Source: an uncultured Bacilli bacterium (GTDB lineage: Bacteria; Bacillota_I; Bacilli_A; RF39; UBA660). Taken from it: a stretch of DNA of 64,000 nucleotides. Below are positions 17,187-26,876 of this stretch, one piece after another. How positions within the stretch are numbered: position 1 is the stretch's first letter; every line of letters starts with the position of its first letter. Both the position numbers and the translations under genes were made by a program. Where the stretch lies: assembly GCA_944373145.1 (NCBI GenBank), contig CALWAL010000008.1, positions 1 to 64,000 on the forward strand, given 5' to 3'. Below the pieces are notes generated by a model. It was not told the DNA's origin. It did no database searches and saw only the letters and a list, made by a program, of their open reading frames with translations.

Positions 17187-20048
17187 CTATACAGAACTTG
17201 CTAAAACAGCTTCACTATAAACCAATATTCCTAAAAATTCATTTGGATGAACATAATCTATCATATAATTACTATAATCTTTATCCTCAAAAAAGTCACG
17301 AAGATATGGATTAGGATTAATGTATAAAAATTCATTTTCGATAGAATATTGTTTTAAAGCTTCACTATATTCATCAATCATCGCATCTTTTTCAGCTGGA
17401 GGAAGTTTAGAAATTTGATCATTATCTAAAGTCATCCAAGGCGCTATTAAAACTATTTTAGCATCTTCATTTGATTGATTGATTAATTTAATAATTTTTT
17501 CAATATTTTCGATATATTGTTCGCTTGTCATTGCGCAATTCTTTTTATTGCGATAACGGACATCATTAGTTCCAAGCGCTATAACGTAAACATCACTGTT
17601 TGACTTTAATATTTCTTTTTCATAAGTGTTTAACATTAACAAAGTCGTATAACTTCCTTTAGAAATATTAGTAATTTTCTTATCTCTAAAACCACTCATT
17701 AATGGTAAATACCACGGTTGCAAATTATTTTTAGTTCCTTCTGTAATACTATCACCTATAAAAGTAACAGAATTAGCTTCATTAATAAGCTGATATAATT
17801 GATTATCTTGATATTTAGTATTCAACTCCCATAAAGGAGTCATATTTTTATAAAAATCATTTTCTATAAAATAATACTCTTTACGATTATCATCAAATGT
17901 AACTTTTTGATTAATCATTACATCAAGCACAAGATTTTTAACTTCACTAACTCTTAACATTTCGTCTGCTGAAAGTTCTTCATATAAATCTTTATTGTTA
18001 ATAATGTCATAAATAGGCAAAGCCCTAAAATAACCTTTTTTCATCTCCTGTGTATACATTGGGACAATACTTGATGCTACAACCTTCTTTGACGTTTTAT
18101 CAATATATATGTTGGCAATTGCAGTAGCATCTCCATCATAATAATTATAAGAATTAGCAAAATTACCTGGGCAATTTATTACTAATGTACTGTCAATATA
18201 TTCAATTGGTTGAACCGCATGTGCATGATCTCCTAAAATAATATCGGCTCCTAGCTCAGCAAATTTTTTATTCCATTTATCTTGAAAATCATTAGTTGTA
18301 TGTTTAAATTGTGTTCCCATATGAGCCATAACAATAATTAAATCAACTTTTGCATCTTTAGCTTGTTCAAAATCTTCTTCAATTTCTTCAACTAATTCAT
18401 CATAATATTTATTATCTTCTTTTGGTATAATTGATGTAATGTAAGGCAGCTCCTCATTTAATGCTTCGTTATTATAATAATTAACACTGGATGCATAAGA
18501 CAAAATAGCAATCTTTACTCCATCAACATCTACAACTGATAAAGTATCTTTTTCTTTTTCATCACGATATGAACCACTATGATCTAACCCTACTTTGTCT
18601 AAAACATCTAAAGTGCGAATAGCTCCTTTCTCACCGCAATCTAATAAATGATTATTAGCGGTAGTTACATAGTCAATACCTGACCATTTGACAGCTTCAG
18701 CAAATTCATCAGGAAAATTTAAATATAACTTAATGCCATCACCATAATTACTTGTAGAATATGGCCTATCAGTACCGGCAGATGGTCCCTCAAAAACTCC
18801 AATTGCATAATCAGCATCTTCAAAATAAGGTTTAACGTACTCAAACATTGGTTTAAAATCATACTTTCCTGTTTCATCATCATAAGCGCTTGTAACCTGA
18901 TTTTTCAGTAAAATTAAATCACCAACATATGAAATCTTAATGAAGTTATCTTTTTCTTCATTGATAATAACTTCTTCATTTGATACTAATTCTTGAACAC
19001 TATCATAAAATATTTTTATAGGTTTAAGTGCTAAAAGCATAACAAAGCAAAATACTAAAATACTTTTAGCAATATTTTTAGTCATCACTAATTCAACTCC
19101 CTTATCAAAAATACTATTAACAATATTATTTAACTTATTTGTACTAAAAATGAAACATAAAACAATAGAAGCTATAAAGCTATAAATAATAAAAATTCCA
19201 CTATAGTCTGATGAAGTAAAAATATTATAAAAAATAATTGTTATAAAGCGGTGCACCAAATAAATTAATAAAGAATTACGACCAATTTTTGTTAAAATAG
19301 GAACTTCATTTTGAAAAACGGTAAATAACATACCTAAAATAGCCATTGTAGCTACGATAAATATAATAATACGATATATTACTTCATAAGCATGTTGATA
19401 AGTACCCATTAATAGCATAGACAATGTAAATGGATTATTGTTGTGAATAACCATAATTATACATAAACTAATTAAAGCAATCAATATAAAGTAAATAATA
19501 GATTTTTTTATTGTTCTTTTACTTAGTAAATTATCAAGCATAGCTTTTTCAAATTTATACCCCATTAAAAAAAATGGGAAAAATGCAACTGTTCTTCTAA
19601 TAGATAATAAATTTGGAAATGACCAATATCCTAATAACAATGAAATTATTATCGATAATGGTAAAATACCTTTAATTTTTGATAACGGCTTAATACTAAT
19701 ACGCCAAAAAATTAGTGATAGTATATACCAATAAGAATTATATGGCGTCAATAAATCTAAAGATGTTCCTTTATAAATATTTAAGAAAAACATCATACCA
19801 AAATTAAATACTAGATAATAAAATAATAATTTTAATAATGACTTAGGTGAATTAGTGTTTTTTGATTTACTAAAATATCCAGATACAAAAATAAAAGCTG
19901 GCATATGAAACATATATATAAATGTAAACAAAGTATTTGCCCAACTACCGTCACATTTAGTAGCATAAGAATATATAAAATGACCAAATACAACTAAAAA
20001 AATTAAGATACCTTTATAATTATCCCAAAAAGCACTTCTTTTGCTCAT
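17187..20048 (-). CDS. Three-domain envelope enzyme: acyltransferase-3, CapA-like and SGNH hydrolase
   Basis: 953-aa protein. Residues about 1-345 are a multi-helix membrane acyltransferase-3 domain of the OatA type (WDNYKGILIFLVVFGHF, H23) with roughly ten helices. About 368-680 is a CapA-like metallophosphoesterase-fold domain, related to poly-gamma-glutamate synthesis proteins (SYVGDLILL, TANNHLLDCGEKG, MAHMGTQF, LGDHAHAVQPIE). About 760-953 is an SGNH/GDSL esterase domain: S767 (FIGDSITEG), GTNDVR, D931/H934 (IDYVHPNEF). OatA itself joins the first and third parts and O-acetylates peptidoglycan. The CapA insert makes it unusual. The two C-terminal domains should face outward. GGGAG precedes the ATG. 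Target polymer is unknown. Confidence 0.85.
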   Translation of the reverse strand: MSKRSAFWDNYKGILIFLVVFGHFIYSYATKCDGSWANTLFTFIYMFHMPAFIFVSGYFSKSKNTNSPKSLLKLLFYYLVFNFGMMFFLNIYKGTSLDLLTPYNSYWYILSLIFWRISIKPLSKIKGILPLSIIISLLLGYWSFPNLLSIRRTVAFFPFFLMGYKFEKAMLDNLLSKRTIKKSIIYFILIALISLCIIMVIHNNNPFTLSMLLMGTYQHAYEVIYRIIIFIVATMAILGMLFTVFQNEVPILTKIGRNSLLIYLVHRFITIIFYNIFTSSDYSGIFIIYSFIASIVLCFIFSTNKLNNIVNSIFDKGVELVMTKNIAKSILVFCFVMLLALKPIKIFYDSVQELVSNEEVIINEEKDNFIKISYVGDLILLKNQVTSAYDDETGKYDFKPMFEYVKPYFEDADYAIGVFEGPSAGTDRPYSTSNYGDGIKLYLNFPDEFAEAVKWSGIDYVTTANNHLLDCGEKGAIRTLDVLDKVGLDHSGSYRDEKEKDTLSVVDVDGVKIAILSYASSVNYYNNEALNEELPYITSIIPKEDNKYYDELVEEIEEDFEQAKDAKVDLIIVMAHMGTQFKHTTNDFQDKWNKKFAELGADIILGDHAHAVQPIEYIDSTLVINCPGNFANSYNYYDGDATAIANIYIDKTSKKVVASSIVPMYTQEMKKGYFRALPIYDIINNKDLYEELSADEMLRVSEVKNLVLDVMINQKVTFDDNRKEYYFIENDFYKNMTPLWELNTKYQDNQLYQLINEANSVTFIGDSITEGTKNNLQPWYLPLMSGFRDKKITNISKGSYTTLLMLNTYEKEILKSNSDVYVIALGTNDVRYRNKKNCAMTSEQYIENIEKIIKLINQSNEDAKIVLIAPWMTLDNDQISKLPPAEKDAMIDEYSEALKQYSIENEFLYINPNPYLRDFFEDKDYSNYMIDYVHPNEFLGILVYSEAVLASSV

Positions 20049-20093
20049 AATATTACTCCCTCTATATACATAAATTATATTATATCATAAATA

Positions 20094-20118
20094 ATAAAAA
20101 AAGATAGTTAAACTATCT
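20094..20118 (-). terminator. Terminator after the YjdF-like gene
   Basis: AGATAGTT/AACTATCT inverted repeat (20102-20118), followed on the minus strand by seven T. It overlaps the stop codon. Confidence 0.8.
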
Positions 20119-20716
20119 CTTCTACAAAACTATTAACAATTAGTTTTTTATGGCAAATAACTTCATATACATACATTATACTAACCAAAATTGAGCCAAT
20201 AAAAGCTACTAACATATCTTGCATCGTATCATTAACGCCAGTTAAGGCTACTCTTTGTGCATCACCACCGAAAAATATATTAGCAATATATTCAAAAAAT
20301 TCCCATAAGCTAGCAACAGCTAAAGTAATTGATATCATCCAAATAATATTGAAAGCAATTTTATGTTCTTCATACATATCTAAGTATTTTAAAACAGAAA
20401 GACTCAAAAGAGCCGTTAAAATGCCAGATAACCAGTGCGTAAATTTATCAAAATATGCCCATTCATTATAAAGTTCAATAGTTACACCTAAAAACTGAGC
20501 TAAGAAAACAAATAGGATATAAAACGTTTTTATTCCTAATGGTATTTTTTTTCTTAAAATAAATTCAATAAGATAAGGGAGTGTAATAGTAATAATAATT
20601 GAGCTATCTTTTAAAATTAAACCTAATTGATTATCTCTAGTCAATACTAAATAATAACTACCTAAAATGGCACTTATAACCAATACATAATTAGTTATCA
20701 TCACTATTTTCTTCAT
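20108..20716 (-). CDS. YjdF/DUF2238-like integral membrane protein
   Basis: 202-aa protein with about six membrane helices. The motifs FDKFTHWLSG, SLWEFFEYIAN and DTMQDMLVA match the conserved polar positions of the DUF2238 (E. coli YjdF) family as I recall it. Function of that family is not established. GGGAG lies eight bases before the ATG. The first 26 nt overlap the end of rmuC, so the two are probably cotranscribed. Confidence 0.7.
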   Translation of the reverse strand: MKKIVMITNYVLVISAILGSYYLVLTRDNQLGLILKDSSIIITITLPYLIEFILRKKIPLGIKTFYILFVFLAQFLGVTIELYNEWAYFDKFTHWLSGILTALLSLSVLKYLDMYEEHKIAFNIIWMISITLAVASLWEFFEYIANIFFGGDAQRVALTGVNDTMQDMLVAFIGSILVSIMYVYEVICHKKLIVNSFVEEIV

Positions 20717-21785
20717 AGTCTAATCTCCCTATTTCTACTTGATTGATACTATTAAATCTTTTTGTTATTTTGTCGGTAGTTGTATGAATATCTTTAACAT
20801 CTTTGCTGACAGTTTCTATACTACGGTATAATTTATCCCAACGATCTTTGTATCTTGAAAATTCCGTATCTAACAATTGCAATTCCTTATGAATAATTTG
20901 AGCATATTTATCACGTTCCATATTTTTAATTATTAATTGAATAGTTGTTAATGTACTTATTAATGTCGTTGGAGATGTTAACCATACCCTTTTTTTATAA
21001 GCATAATCTAAAAGCTCCGTGTGATAAGCATTAACTTCAGCAAATATTGCTTCAGCTGGTAAAAATAAAATAGCTTGATCTGCTGTGACACCCGGAATAA
21101 TATATTTAGAACTAATCGCATCAATATGTTTCTTCATATCAATTTTAAATAACTTTTCAGCACTAGCTCGCTCACTTATACTGTTATCTTTATTAACCAT
21201 TGTTTGATAGTTTTCTAATGGAAATTTTGAATCAATAGCTATTGTTCCGAGCGGTTCTGGTGCAAATAGAACACAGTCAGCTATTGTTCCATTTTCAAAT
21301 GTATGTTGCATTTCATATATTGTCTTATTATTAGGGCCAAAAATATTAGTCATTATATGTTCCAAATTAACCTCGCCAAAAATACCGCGTGTTTTTTTAT
21401 CAGTTAAAATACCTTGCAAAGACACAATATCACTTGATAAATTATCAATTTTTTTCTGGGCTTCATCAATTTTTGATAAACGTTCTAAAACTGACGTAAA
21501 TGTTTTATTTGTCTTTTCAAAATTTTCGTCTAATCGCTCATTTACTTTATCACTAATAAGGTTTAGTCTTCTATCAATTTTATCGTTCATGACATTAAAA
21601 TCATCATTAATTACACGACTAAAATCATTTTTAAAATCACCAATCTCACGAACTAATGTTGTTTCTAATTTACTAAGCTGTTCAGTTGTTCGATTAGCCT
21701 CATTATTTTTTAAAATAACTAATACCAAAATAATAATATTAACAATTACTCCTAGTATAATCATACTTAATAATATATATTCCAT
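20691..21785 (-). CDS. rmuC: RmuC-family DNA recombination protein
   Basis: 364-aa RmuC: one N-terminal membrane helix (about 5-25), a long coiled coil (about 30-130) and a C-terminal nuclease-like domain (TRGIFGEVNLEHIM, DSKFPLENYQ, YKKRVWLTSPTTLI). RmuC limits inversion at inverted repeats in E. coli and is implicated in DNA processing. An ATG at 21797 is itself part of the ribosome site GAGGTGG; the ATG at 21785 has the right spacing. It follows the terminator of the secretion locus and marks its chromosomal border. Confidence 0.93.
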   Translation of the reverse strand: MEYILLSMIILGVIVNIIILVLVILKNNEANRTTEQLSKLETTLVREIGDFKNDFSRVINDDFNVMNDKIDRRLNLISDKVNERLDENFEKTNKTFTSVLERLSKIDEAQKKIDNLSSDIVSLQGILTDKKTRGIFGEVNLEHIMTNIFGPNNKTIYEMQHTFENGTIADCVLFAPEPLGTIAIDSKFPLENYQTMVNKDNSISERASAEKLFKIDMKKHIDAISSKYIIPGVTADQAILFLPAEAIFAEVNAYHTELLDYAYKKRVWLTSPTTLISTLTTIQLIIKNMERDKYAQIIHKELQLLDTEFSRYKDRWDKLYRSIETVSKDVKDIHTTTDKITKRFNSINQVEIGRLDYEENSDDN

Positions 21786-21835
21786 ATTCCACCTCATTAT
21801 CAGTTTAATTATATCATTTATAATATTTTTTTACC

Positions 21836-21864
21836 ATAAAAAAAGAAAACGTATTTGCTTTCCT
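21836..21864 (-). terminator. Terminator at the end of the type IV secretion operon
   Basis: On the minus strand AGGAAAGC and GTTTTCTT arms (with G-T pairs) around AAATAC are followed by a T-run. It lies between the virD4-like gene and rmuC. Confidence 0.65.
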
Positions 21865-21880
21865 TTTTATATTATTAATT

Positions 21881-24055
21881 TTAATCATCACCAAAGAAAT
21901 CATCAAAAAATTGGTCATCGCTAACGCTATTATTAGTTTGACTATTAATTGGTTGTCTAGGTAGAGGTTTAGCTGCCAAATTTACAGACTCTTTCTTTTT
22001 AGAACTCAATTCCGTTTTTTTATCTTCAGTTAATGGTGGAACTTCAACTTTAGGTATAGATTCCAACTTAGCTGATTTTTCTTTTTCACGTTTTTCTTCC
22101 TCTTCTAATTCCGCGATTTTAGCATCAATGCGTTTTACTAAATCTTCAACATTTATACCACCATTACGCTGTGATTGCGGTTTTTTAGGAACTTGATTGT
22201 TATTCATTGTAGCTTTAGGTAGAGGTTTAGAAGAAAATGGATTACTAGGAGTTCCAGCACCAAATGGTACCGGCGGAATATTGGCTGTATTCCCACCAAT
22301 TGGTGCACTAGGAATACCAGCTCCACCTAATAAATTATTTAATTTTTCTTCTCTTTTCTTTTCAACAAATGATTTTAAATTAAATATTTGCACAGGAATT
22401 TCTTCTCGTTGTGGATAATTTGCCTTTGGAAAATTATGCCCCCAGTTCATTTTAAAATTTGGTGTTAATTTTGTTTTAAATGGCATAGTACGAATTCTTA
22501 AAATAATTGTTTCCCATTGTTGCATACGTTGTAAATCGCTAACAGTAACTAATGGCGTTGAAGAAGTCTTTTCTTTTTCTTTTGATTTAACTTCTCCACA
22601 CATTTTACTTATTTCTTCAAGTGCACTTAATTCGGTACTTATTAAATAAACAATATTACCACAGTTACCTTTTATTGTTTCACCATTTTCTTTACCATAG
22701 ACTTCATATAATTGTGCAAAGTTTTGAATGATAAATGTAAATCTAATATTTCTTGAACGTGCAGCAGTTACCATGGTTGTAACATCTTTTAACGGTGGCA
22801 TATTAGCAAACTCATCAAGGATAAAATTAGTACGATGAGGTAATTTACCACCAGATTCTTGCGCTACCGAAATCAATGTTTCATAACATTGTTTTAAGAA
22901 TATTGTTACAAGGGTATGATAGGTTGTCTTTTCATCTTGAATAACAATAAATACAGCGGTCTTTTTTCGACCAATATCTCGCATATCAAAATCATTATTT
23001 GCTAACATTTCAGATAAGTTTGTACGGGAAGCAAATAATTGAACTCTCTGTTTAAACACAGAAAGAATTGAACCTTTAGTCTCATTAGGAGCCATCAAAG
23101 TTGAGGAAGCTTTAATATACGCAGTACTAGCAGGATCTTTAAATGAAAAATATTCTTTTATATAAGTTGTATTAGCGAGTTTTTCTTCGCCAACTGTCGT
23201 CATTAAATTAATACTATTTAAATTTATTTGGTTTGGATCACCATCTTCGAAAAGGGCAAAAGATAAACCAGCAAAATAATCAGCAGAAGTATTTTCCCAG
23301 AATGGATCTTGACCTTTAGCTGATGGGTCTTTTAAGATGTTAGCGGCTAAGTCCTCCAATAACTCAATCGATTTATCAATTTTATGATCTTTATATAATG
23401 AATAAGGTAAATACATTGGATTCCAACTATTACCTTGCTGCGGATCACGGAAGTTTAATAAAACAATATTATAACCCAAGCTTCGTAAATAATTAGATGT
23501 TTGTTCATAAATTTCACCTTTAGGGTCAGTAATTATCATTGATTCATCGTGTTTAGCTAGTAAGTTAACCATTGGCAATACTGTTGTCTGTGTTTTACCT
23601 GCACCAGTAGAACCAATAACTAAATTATGATATCCGCCATTATCAACCCAAACTTTTTTAGGATTCATAATAAGGGGAATTCCCGCAGCTTCCGTTTTAG
23701 AAGCTAATGGATCAATGGCTACAACATCTAACCCTTCATGTATTTCTTTTTCTTTTGCCCATCTAGCATAATTCTTTTCTTTTTTTCCACCAATTTGAAA
23801 ACCAATTCCTTCCTCTCGCTCAATAAACCAAGATTGAACACTTAAAAACATCGCTATAATTGCTATAAAAAATAGCATTAAAGTAAGTGGAAGATATTGT
23901 GTTAATGCTGGTAAAAAATTTAATCCAGTAAATTCTCCTTCAGATAAAAATAAACCAACATTAGAAATTGCCAAACAAATTAATAAGAATAAAATTAATG
24001 AAAATGCTAGAAAAATACCAACATCTTTCGGTTCAGCTCTAAATTTCATTTTCAT
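21881..24055 (-). CDS. virD4: VirD4/TraG-type type IV coupling ATPase
   Basis: 724-aa coupling protein, the ATPase that recruits substrates to type IV secretion channels. Two N-terminal membrane helices (about 12-35 and 53-76) precede the RecA-like domain with Walker A GSTGAGKT (148-155), TDPKGEIYE (177-185) and Walker B FILDEFANMP (411-420). The last 160 residues are low-complexity, Pro/Asn- then Lys/Glu-rich, with an acidic Phe-rich end (DDQFFDDFFGDD), possibly for substrate contact. AGAGGTG precedes the ATG. It is the last gene of the run 34677-21881 (VirB2-like, VirB6, PrgI, TrsD-like, VirB4, M23, lipoprotein, SpoIID-C39, lipoprotein, VirD4), followed by a terminator. Confidence 0.93.
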   Translation of the reverse strand: MKMKFRAEPKDVGIFLAFSLILFLLICLAISNVGLFLSEGEFTGLNFLPALTQYLPLTLMLFFIAIIAMFLSVQSWFIEREEGIGFQIGGKKEKNYARWAKEKEIHEGLDVVAIDPLASKTEAAGIPLIMNPKKVWVDNGGYHNLVIGSTGAGKTQTTVLPMVNLLAKHDESMIITDPKGEIYEQTSNYLRSLGYNIVLLNFRDPQQGNSWNPMYLPYSLYKDHKIDKSIELLEDLAANILKDPSAKGQDPFWENTSADYFAGLSFALFEDGDPNQINLNSINLMTTVGEEKLANTTYIKEYFSFKDPASTAYIKASSTLMAPNETKGSILSVFKQRVQLFASRTNLSEMLANNDFDMRDIGRKKTAVFIVIQDEKTTYHTLVTIFLKQCYETLISVAQESGGKLPHRTNFILDEFANMPPLKDVTTMVTAARSRNIRFTFIIQNFAQLYEVYGKENGETIKGNCGNIVYLISTELSALEEISKMCGEVKSKEKEKTSSTPLVTVSDLQRMQQWETIILRIRTMPFKTKLTPNFKMNWGHNFPKANYPQREEIPVQIFNLKSFVEKKREEKLNNLLGGAGIPSAPIGGNTANIPPVPFGAGTPSNPFSSKPLPKATMNNNQVPKKPQSQRNGGINVEDLVKRIDAKIAELEEEEKREKEKSAKLESIPKVEVPPLTEDKKTELSSKKKESVNLAAKPLPRQPINSQTNNSVSDDQFFDDFFGDD

Positions 24056-24069
24056 GATGTTTCACCTCT

Positions 24070-24759
24070 TTAAATTTCATTTACTTGTTTTTTTGATATT
24101 ATTGCCTTTGACCATATCATATAGGCAATTATAAGAACAAATACAATAATTATTCCAACCACAATAAATTGTATTGGAATATCTTTCTTTATCTTTTTGT
24201 CAAAAGTTATAAATATTTCTTTCTCAACACCTGCCTCATTAATGTTCCACGTATAAATACCATTTTCTTCATCAACTTCATCAGCATTATGACTTTTAAC
24301 GTTATGAGGTAATTTAATTTTAATTACACTTGTATCTATTAAATATTTACCACTTTGATCTTGTTCATTGTTTGATAACATGCCTTTGATAGTAAGAGTT
24401 ATCTCTCCATCATTTTCTATATATTGTAAATCGCCGTATTGCTCATATATTTTAGAAGTTTCAATATATTCTTCAATAGAGTCATATGAATTTGAAAGTA
24501 TAATTCCAGCTTCTTCTTCATTTTTAACATTAGAAATAGTAAAACCATTATCATTTAAATATTCTAAGTAAGGTTCTACTAAAAATCCAATTACGGTTTC
24601 AACTGATGATTTTGGATATTGGTCAAAAAATTCACTATTATTAGTGGCTATTGCAGTTTCTTTAATACTTAAATCTTCTCCAATTTCAATTATATATTCT
24701 GTTGTACATCCACAACATAAGAATATCATCATTATAATCAACACTATCTTTTTCTTCAT
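24070..24759 (-). CDS. Lipoprotein with C-terminal membrane anchor, secretion-locus partner A
   Basis: 229-aa protein with a lipoprotein signal (lipobox FLCCGC, Cys about 18), an extracellular domain of about 180 residues and a C-terminal membrane helix (about 197-218) with a short cytoplasmic tail ending VNEI. It shares this layout and the same final residues with the lipoprotein at 26178-26858, so the two look like diverged duplicates. I do not recognise the domain. It lies 14 nt from virD4 and 8 nt from the SpoIID-C39 gene, in the type IV operon, so an extracytoplasmic scaffold role is a reasonable inference. Confidence 0.75.
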   Translation of the reverse strand: MKKKIVLIIMMIFLCCGCTTEYIIEIGEDLSIKETAIATNNSEFFDQYPKSSVETVIGFLVEPYLEYLNDNGFTISNVKNEEEAGIILSNSYDSIEEYIETSKIYEQYGDLQYIENDGEITLTIKGMLSNNEQDQSGKYLIDTSVIKIKLPHNVKSHNADEVDEENGIYTWNINEAGVEKEIFITFDKKIKKDIPIQFIVVGIIIVFVLIIAYMIWSKAIISKKQVNEI

Positions 24760-24767
24760 AATGCCTC

Positions 24768-26165
24768 CTATTTTGTAATAATAATAAAACCGGCTTTTTT
24801 TGCTTGTTGAACAACAGTATTAAATGAAAACCATTTTTGCTCTGTACGAGGACGACTTGCCGGATCAGCTACAGATACATAACCATCACTTCTCGTACCA
24901 GTTAATACAATAAAATGACCTCCTCTAGTAAAAATTCCAGGCCCCATAAGGGCAATTACCAAAGAATCTCCAGTTGCTAAAGCATTAGTGACCTTTGCAA
25001 CATTCCCATTTTTACCAACTGTTTCAACTTTATAACCATATGACCGAGCTATATCAGCTAATTTATCAAAATAGCTTCCTCCATTTGTACATCCACCTGC
25101 TTGGCAAGTTTGCTGCGTTACCGTCATTGGATTTATTTCACGATCTTCAAAACTTGATAAAACAATGGCTAATGATGTTGGCCCACATCCATGACTAGCA
25201 ATAGTTGCCCAATTACCGCTTGAGCCTACATATTGTGGTTCATTTACATTTGACGAATAATAGTAATTAGGATAATCTCCTTGATTATAATACCAAATTT
25301 TACCAAACTCCGAATCAACATACTCAATATTAGCCGTATAATTTCCATCAGCTAATGTTGCTAATTCCGTTTTAGAAGTTCCATAAAATAAATCAATTAT
25401 TTCTTCATAAGAATATCCTTCGTGTCCTAACCAAGCCCCAATTACTTGACTCATTCCATTATGATGATTACTGCTAAGACTTACTCCACCAGCATGATAT
25501 CCTAATGCACTTTGAATTTCATCTTTAGTCTTTGAGCCAACCCAAGTCCAAGCTGTACTAGGATCATCACCAAATTTAACTAATTCAACGGTCCACTTAC
25601 CGTTAACATCGTATGAATAATTTGAATTAGGATAAGACATATATTGTGTCAATGCCACTTTCCCATCACGCATAACAACCATACCAGAAGTAGCTTTAGC
25701 CGCCTCTAAATATATTTGATCATTAGCATTATTTGGATCTATTTCACTAAATACTTGAAAATGTTCCCCACTATCTACGGTACAACTAGCACCGTCACTT
25801 TTTGAAGCTATTAAGAAAGAGCGAGCAGCTATAGCCTGAGCTTTCAAAAATTCTGGATAGTCAACATAAACACCGACTTCAGCTTTCAAAACACCAGCTA
25901 CATACTCATCTAATTGATATGTCTTACCATTTACAGTAACCATACTACAAACGCCACTGTAGTTTAGTAAAGAAAAACTAGAGGAATTTTTTCCAACCAC
26001 ATCATAATACATATCTGCAAAAAGATATATATATTTTCTTTCACGTTTTATAGCATTCTCGTTTTCAGGATTTTGAAATTCATAAGCAGTAGCTATAGGC
26101 GTATTAGCAATTAAAATAACTACTATCATTAATAAATATAACAGTTTACTTAAAAATTTTTTCAT
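24768..26165 (-). CDS. Exported SpoIID-domain protein with C-terminal C39-like cysteine peptidase
   Basis: 465-aa exported protein. A signal peptide (about 1-27) is followed by a SpoIID domain (about 75-265) with the likely catalytic Glu E96 (LKAEVGVY) and FLKAQAIAARSF; SpoIID enzymes cleave denuded glycan strands. About 310-465 is a C39-like papain-fold peptidase with C327 (SHGCGPTSL), H417 (GGHFIVLTG) and D434 (VADPASRP). Such a pair could cut both glycan and peptide parts of the wall, the job of VirB1-type enzymes in type IV systems. GTG at 26177 is rejected: AGGTGG is well spaced to ATG 26165. Flanked by two related lipoproteins in the operon. Confidence 0.88.
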   Translation of the reverse strand: MKKFLSKLLYLLMIVVILIANTPIATAYEFQNPENENAIKRERKYIYLFADMYYDVVGKNSSSFSLLNYSGVCSMVTVNGKTYQLDEYVAGVLKAEVGVYVDYPEFLKAQAIAARSFLIASKSDGASCTVDSGEHFQVFSEIDPNNANDQIYLEAAKATSGMVVMRDGKVALTQYMSYPNSNYSYDVNGKWTVELVKFGDDPSTAWTWVGSKTKDEIQSALGYHAGGVSLSSNHHNGMSQVIGAWLGHEGYSYEEIIDLFYGTSKTELATLADGNYTANIEYVDSEFGKIWYYNQGDYPNYYYSSNVNEPQYVGSSGNWATIASHGCGPTSLAIVLSSFEDREINPMTVTQQTCQAGGCTNGGSYFDKLADIARSYGYKVETVGKNGNVAKVTNALATGDSLVIALMGPGIFTRGGHFIVLTGTRSDGYVSVADPASRPRTEQKWFSFNTVVQQAKKAGFIIITK

Positions 26166-26177
26166 AACTACCACCAC

Positions 26178-26858
26178 CTAAATTTCATTAACATTTTTAC
26201 GATTTGAAATTTTTGCAACAGCCACCATAGTCAATATAATAACACCTAAAATGGCAATTGAAACAATCGCTATTGTACCATAATAAGATAATTTACTCTT
26301 TTTTAAAATTTCAATCTCAATATCTACATTATCTTTATTAGTTCCATCTATATACCAAGTAAATTTATTATCAAATATATTATAATCAATATTTGCATGA
26401 TCAACTTTATTTTTAGTTGATATAACAAATTCCATGGCATCACTATTTTCACCTAAACAATAAAACTTGCCGGTTAAATGAATTTTTATACTATCATTTT
26501 CTTCAATTATCTCTTTATTTTCAAAACAACTATTTAAAAAATTAGAATCTTCTAATTGATTTTCCAAATATTTATAATTTAATTCAACCTGCAAAATATT
26601 GCCGTCATCATTTAAATTTTTTTCAAATTTATATTTATCTTCATTATATAGAGCTTTAATATCAGAATTTTTTAAATAATCAAGAGTTGAGCTACTATAA
26701 ATACCTTGATCAGGTGCTAATTCTTCTTCAACAAATTTTTCTTTATCAACAGTGAAATTAATATTTTCTTCAATATTTTCTCCATCTATATTTAAGGTAT
26801 ACTGTGAAGAACAACCACTGATAAATAAAATTAATATAATCATCAAATATTTCTTCAT
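26178..26858 (-). CDS. Lipoprotein with C-terminal membrane anchor, secretion-locus partner B
   Basis: 226-aa lipoprotein (signal MKKYLMIILILFISGCSS, Cys 16) with an extracellular domain, C-terminal helix (about 193-215) and tail RKNVNEI. Overall plan and tail match the lipoprotein at 24070-24759, although the domains have diverged. The mature part is rich in Asn, Asp and Glu with two Cys (NSCFEN, FYCLGE). It sits 12 nt before the SpoIID-C39 gene. Function unknown; probably an envelope component of the same machine. Confidence 0.75.
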   Translation of the reverse strand: MKKYLMIILILFISGCSSQYTLNIDGENIEENINFTVDKEKFVEEELAPDQGIYSSSTLDYLKNSDIKALYNEDKYKFEKNLNDDGNILQVELNYKYLENQLEDSNFLNSCFENKEIIEENDSIKIHLTGKFYCLGENSDAMEFVISTKNKVDHANIDYNIFDNKFTWYIDGTNKDNVDIEIEILKKSKLSYYGTIAIVSIAILGVIILTMVAVAKISNRKNVNEI

Positions 26859-26876
26859 ATTATCACCATAACCTTA

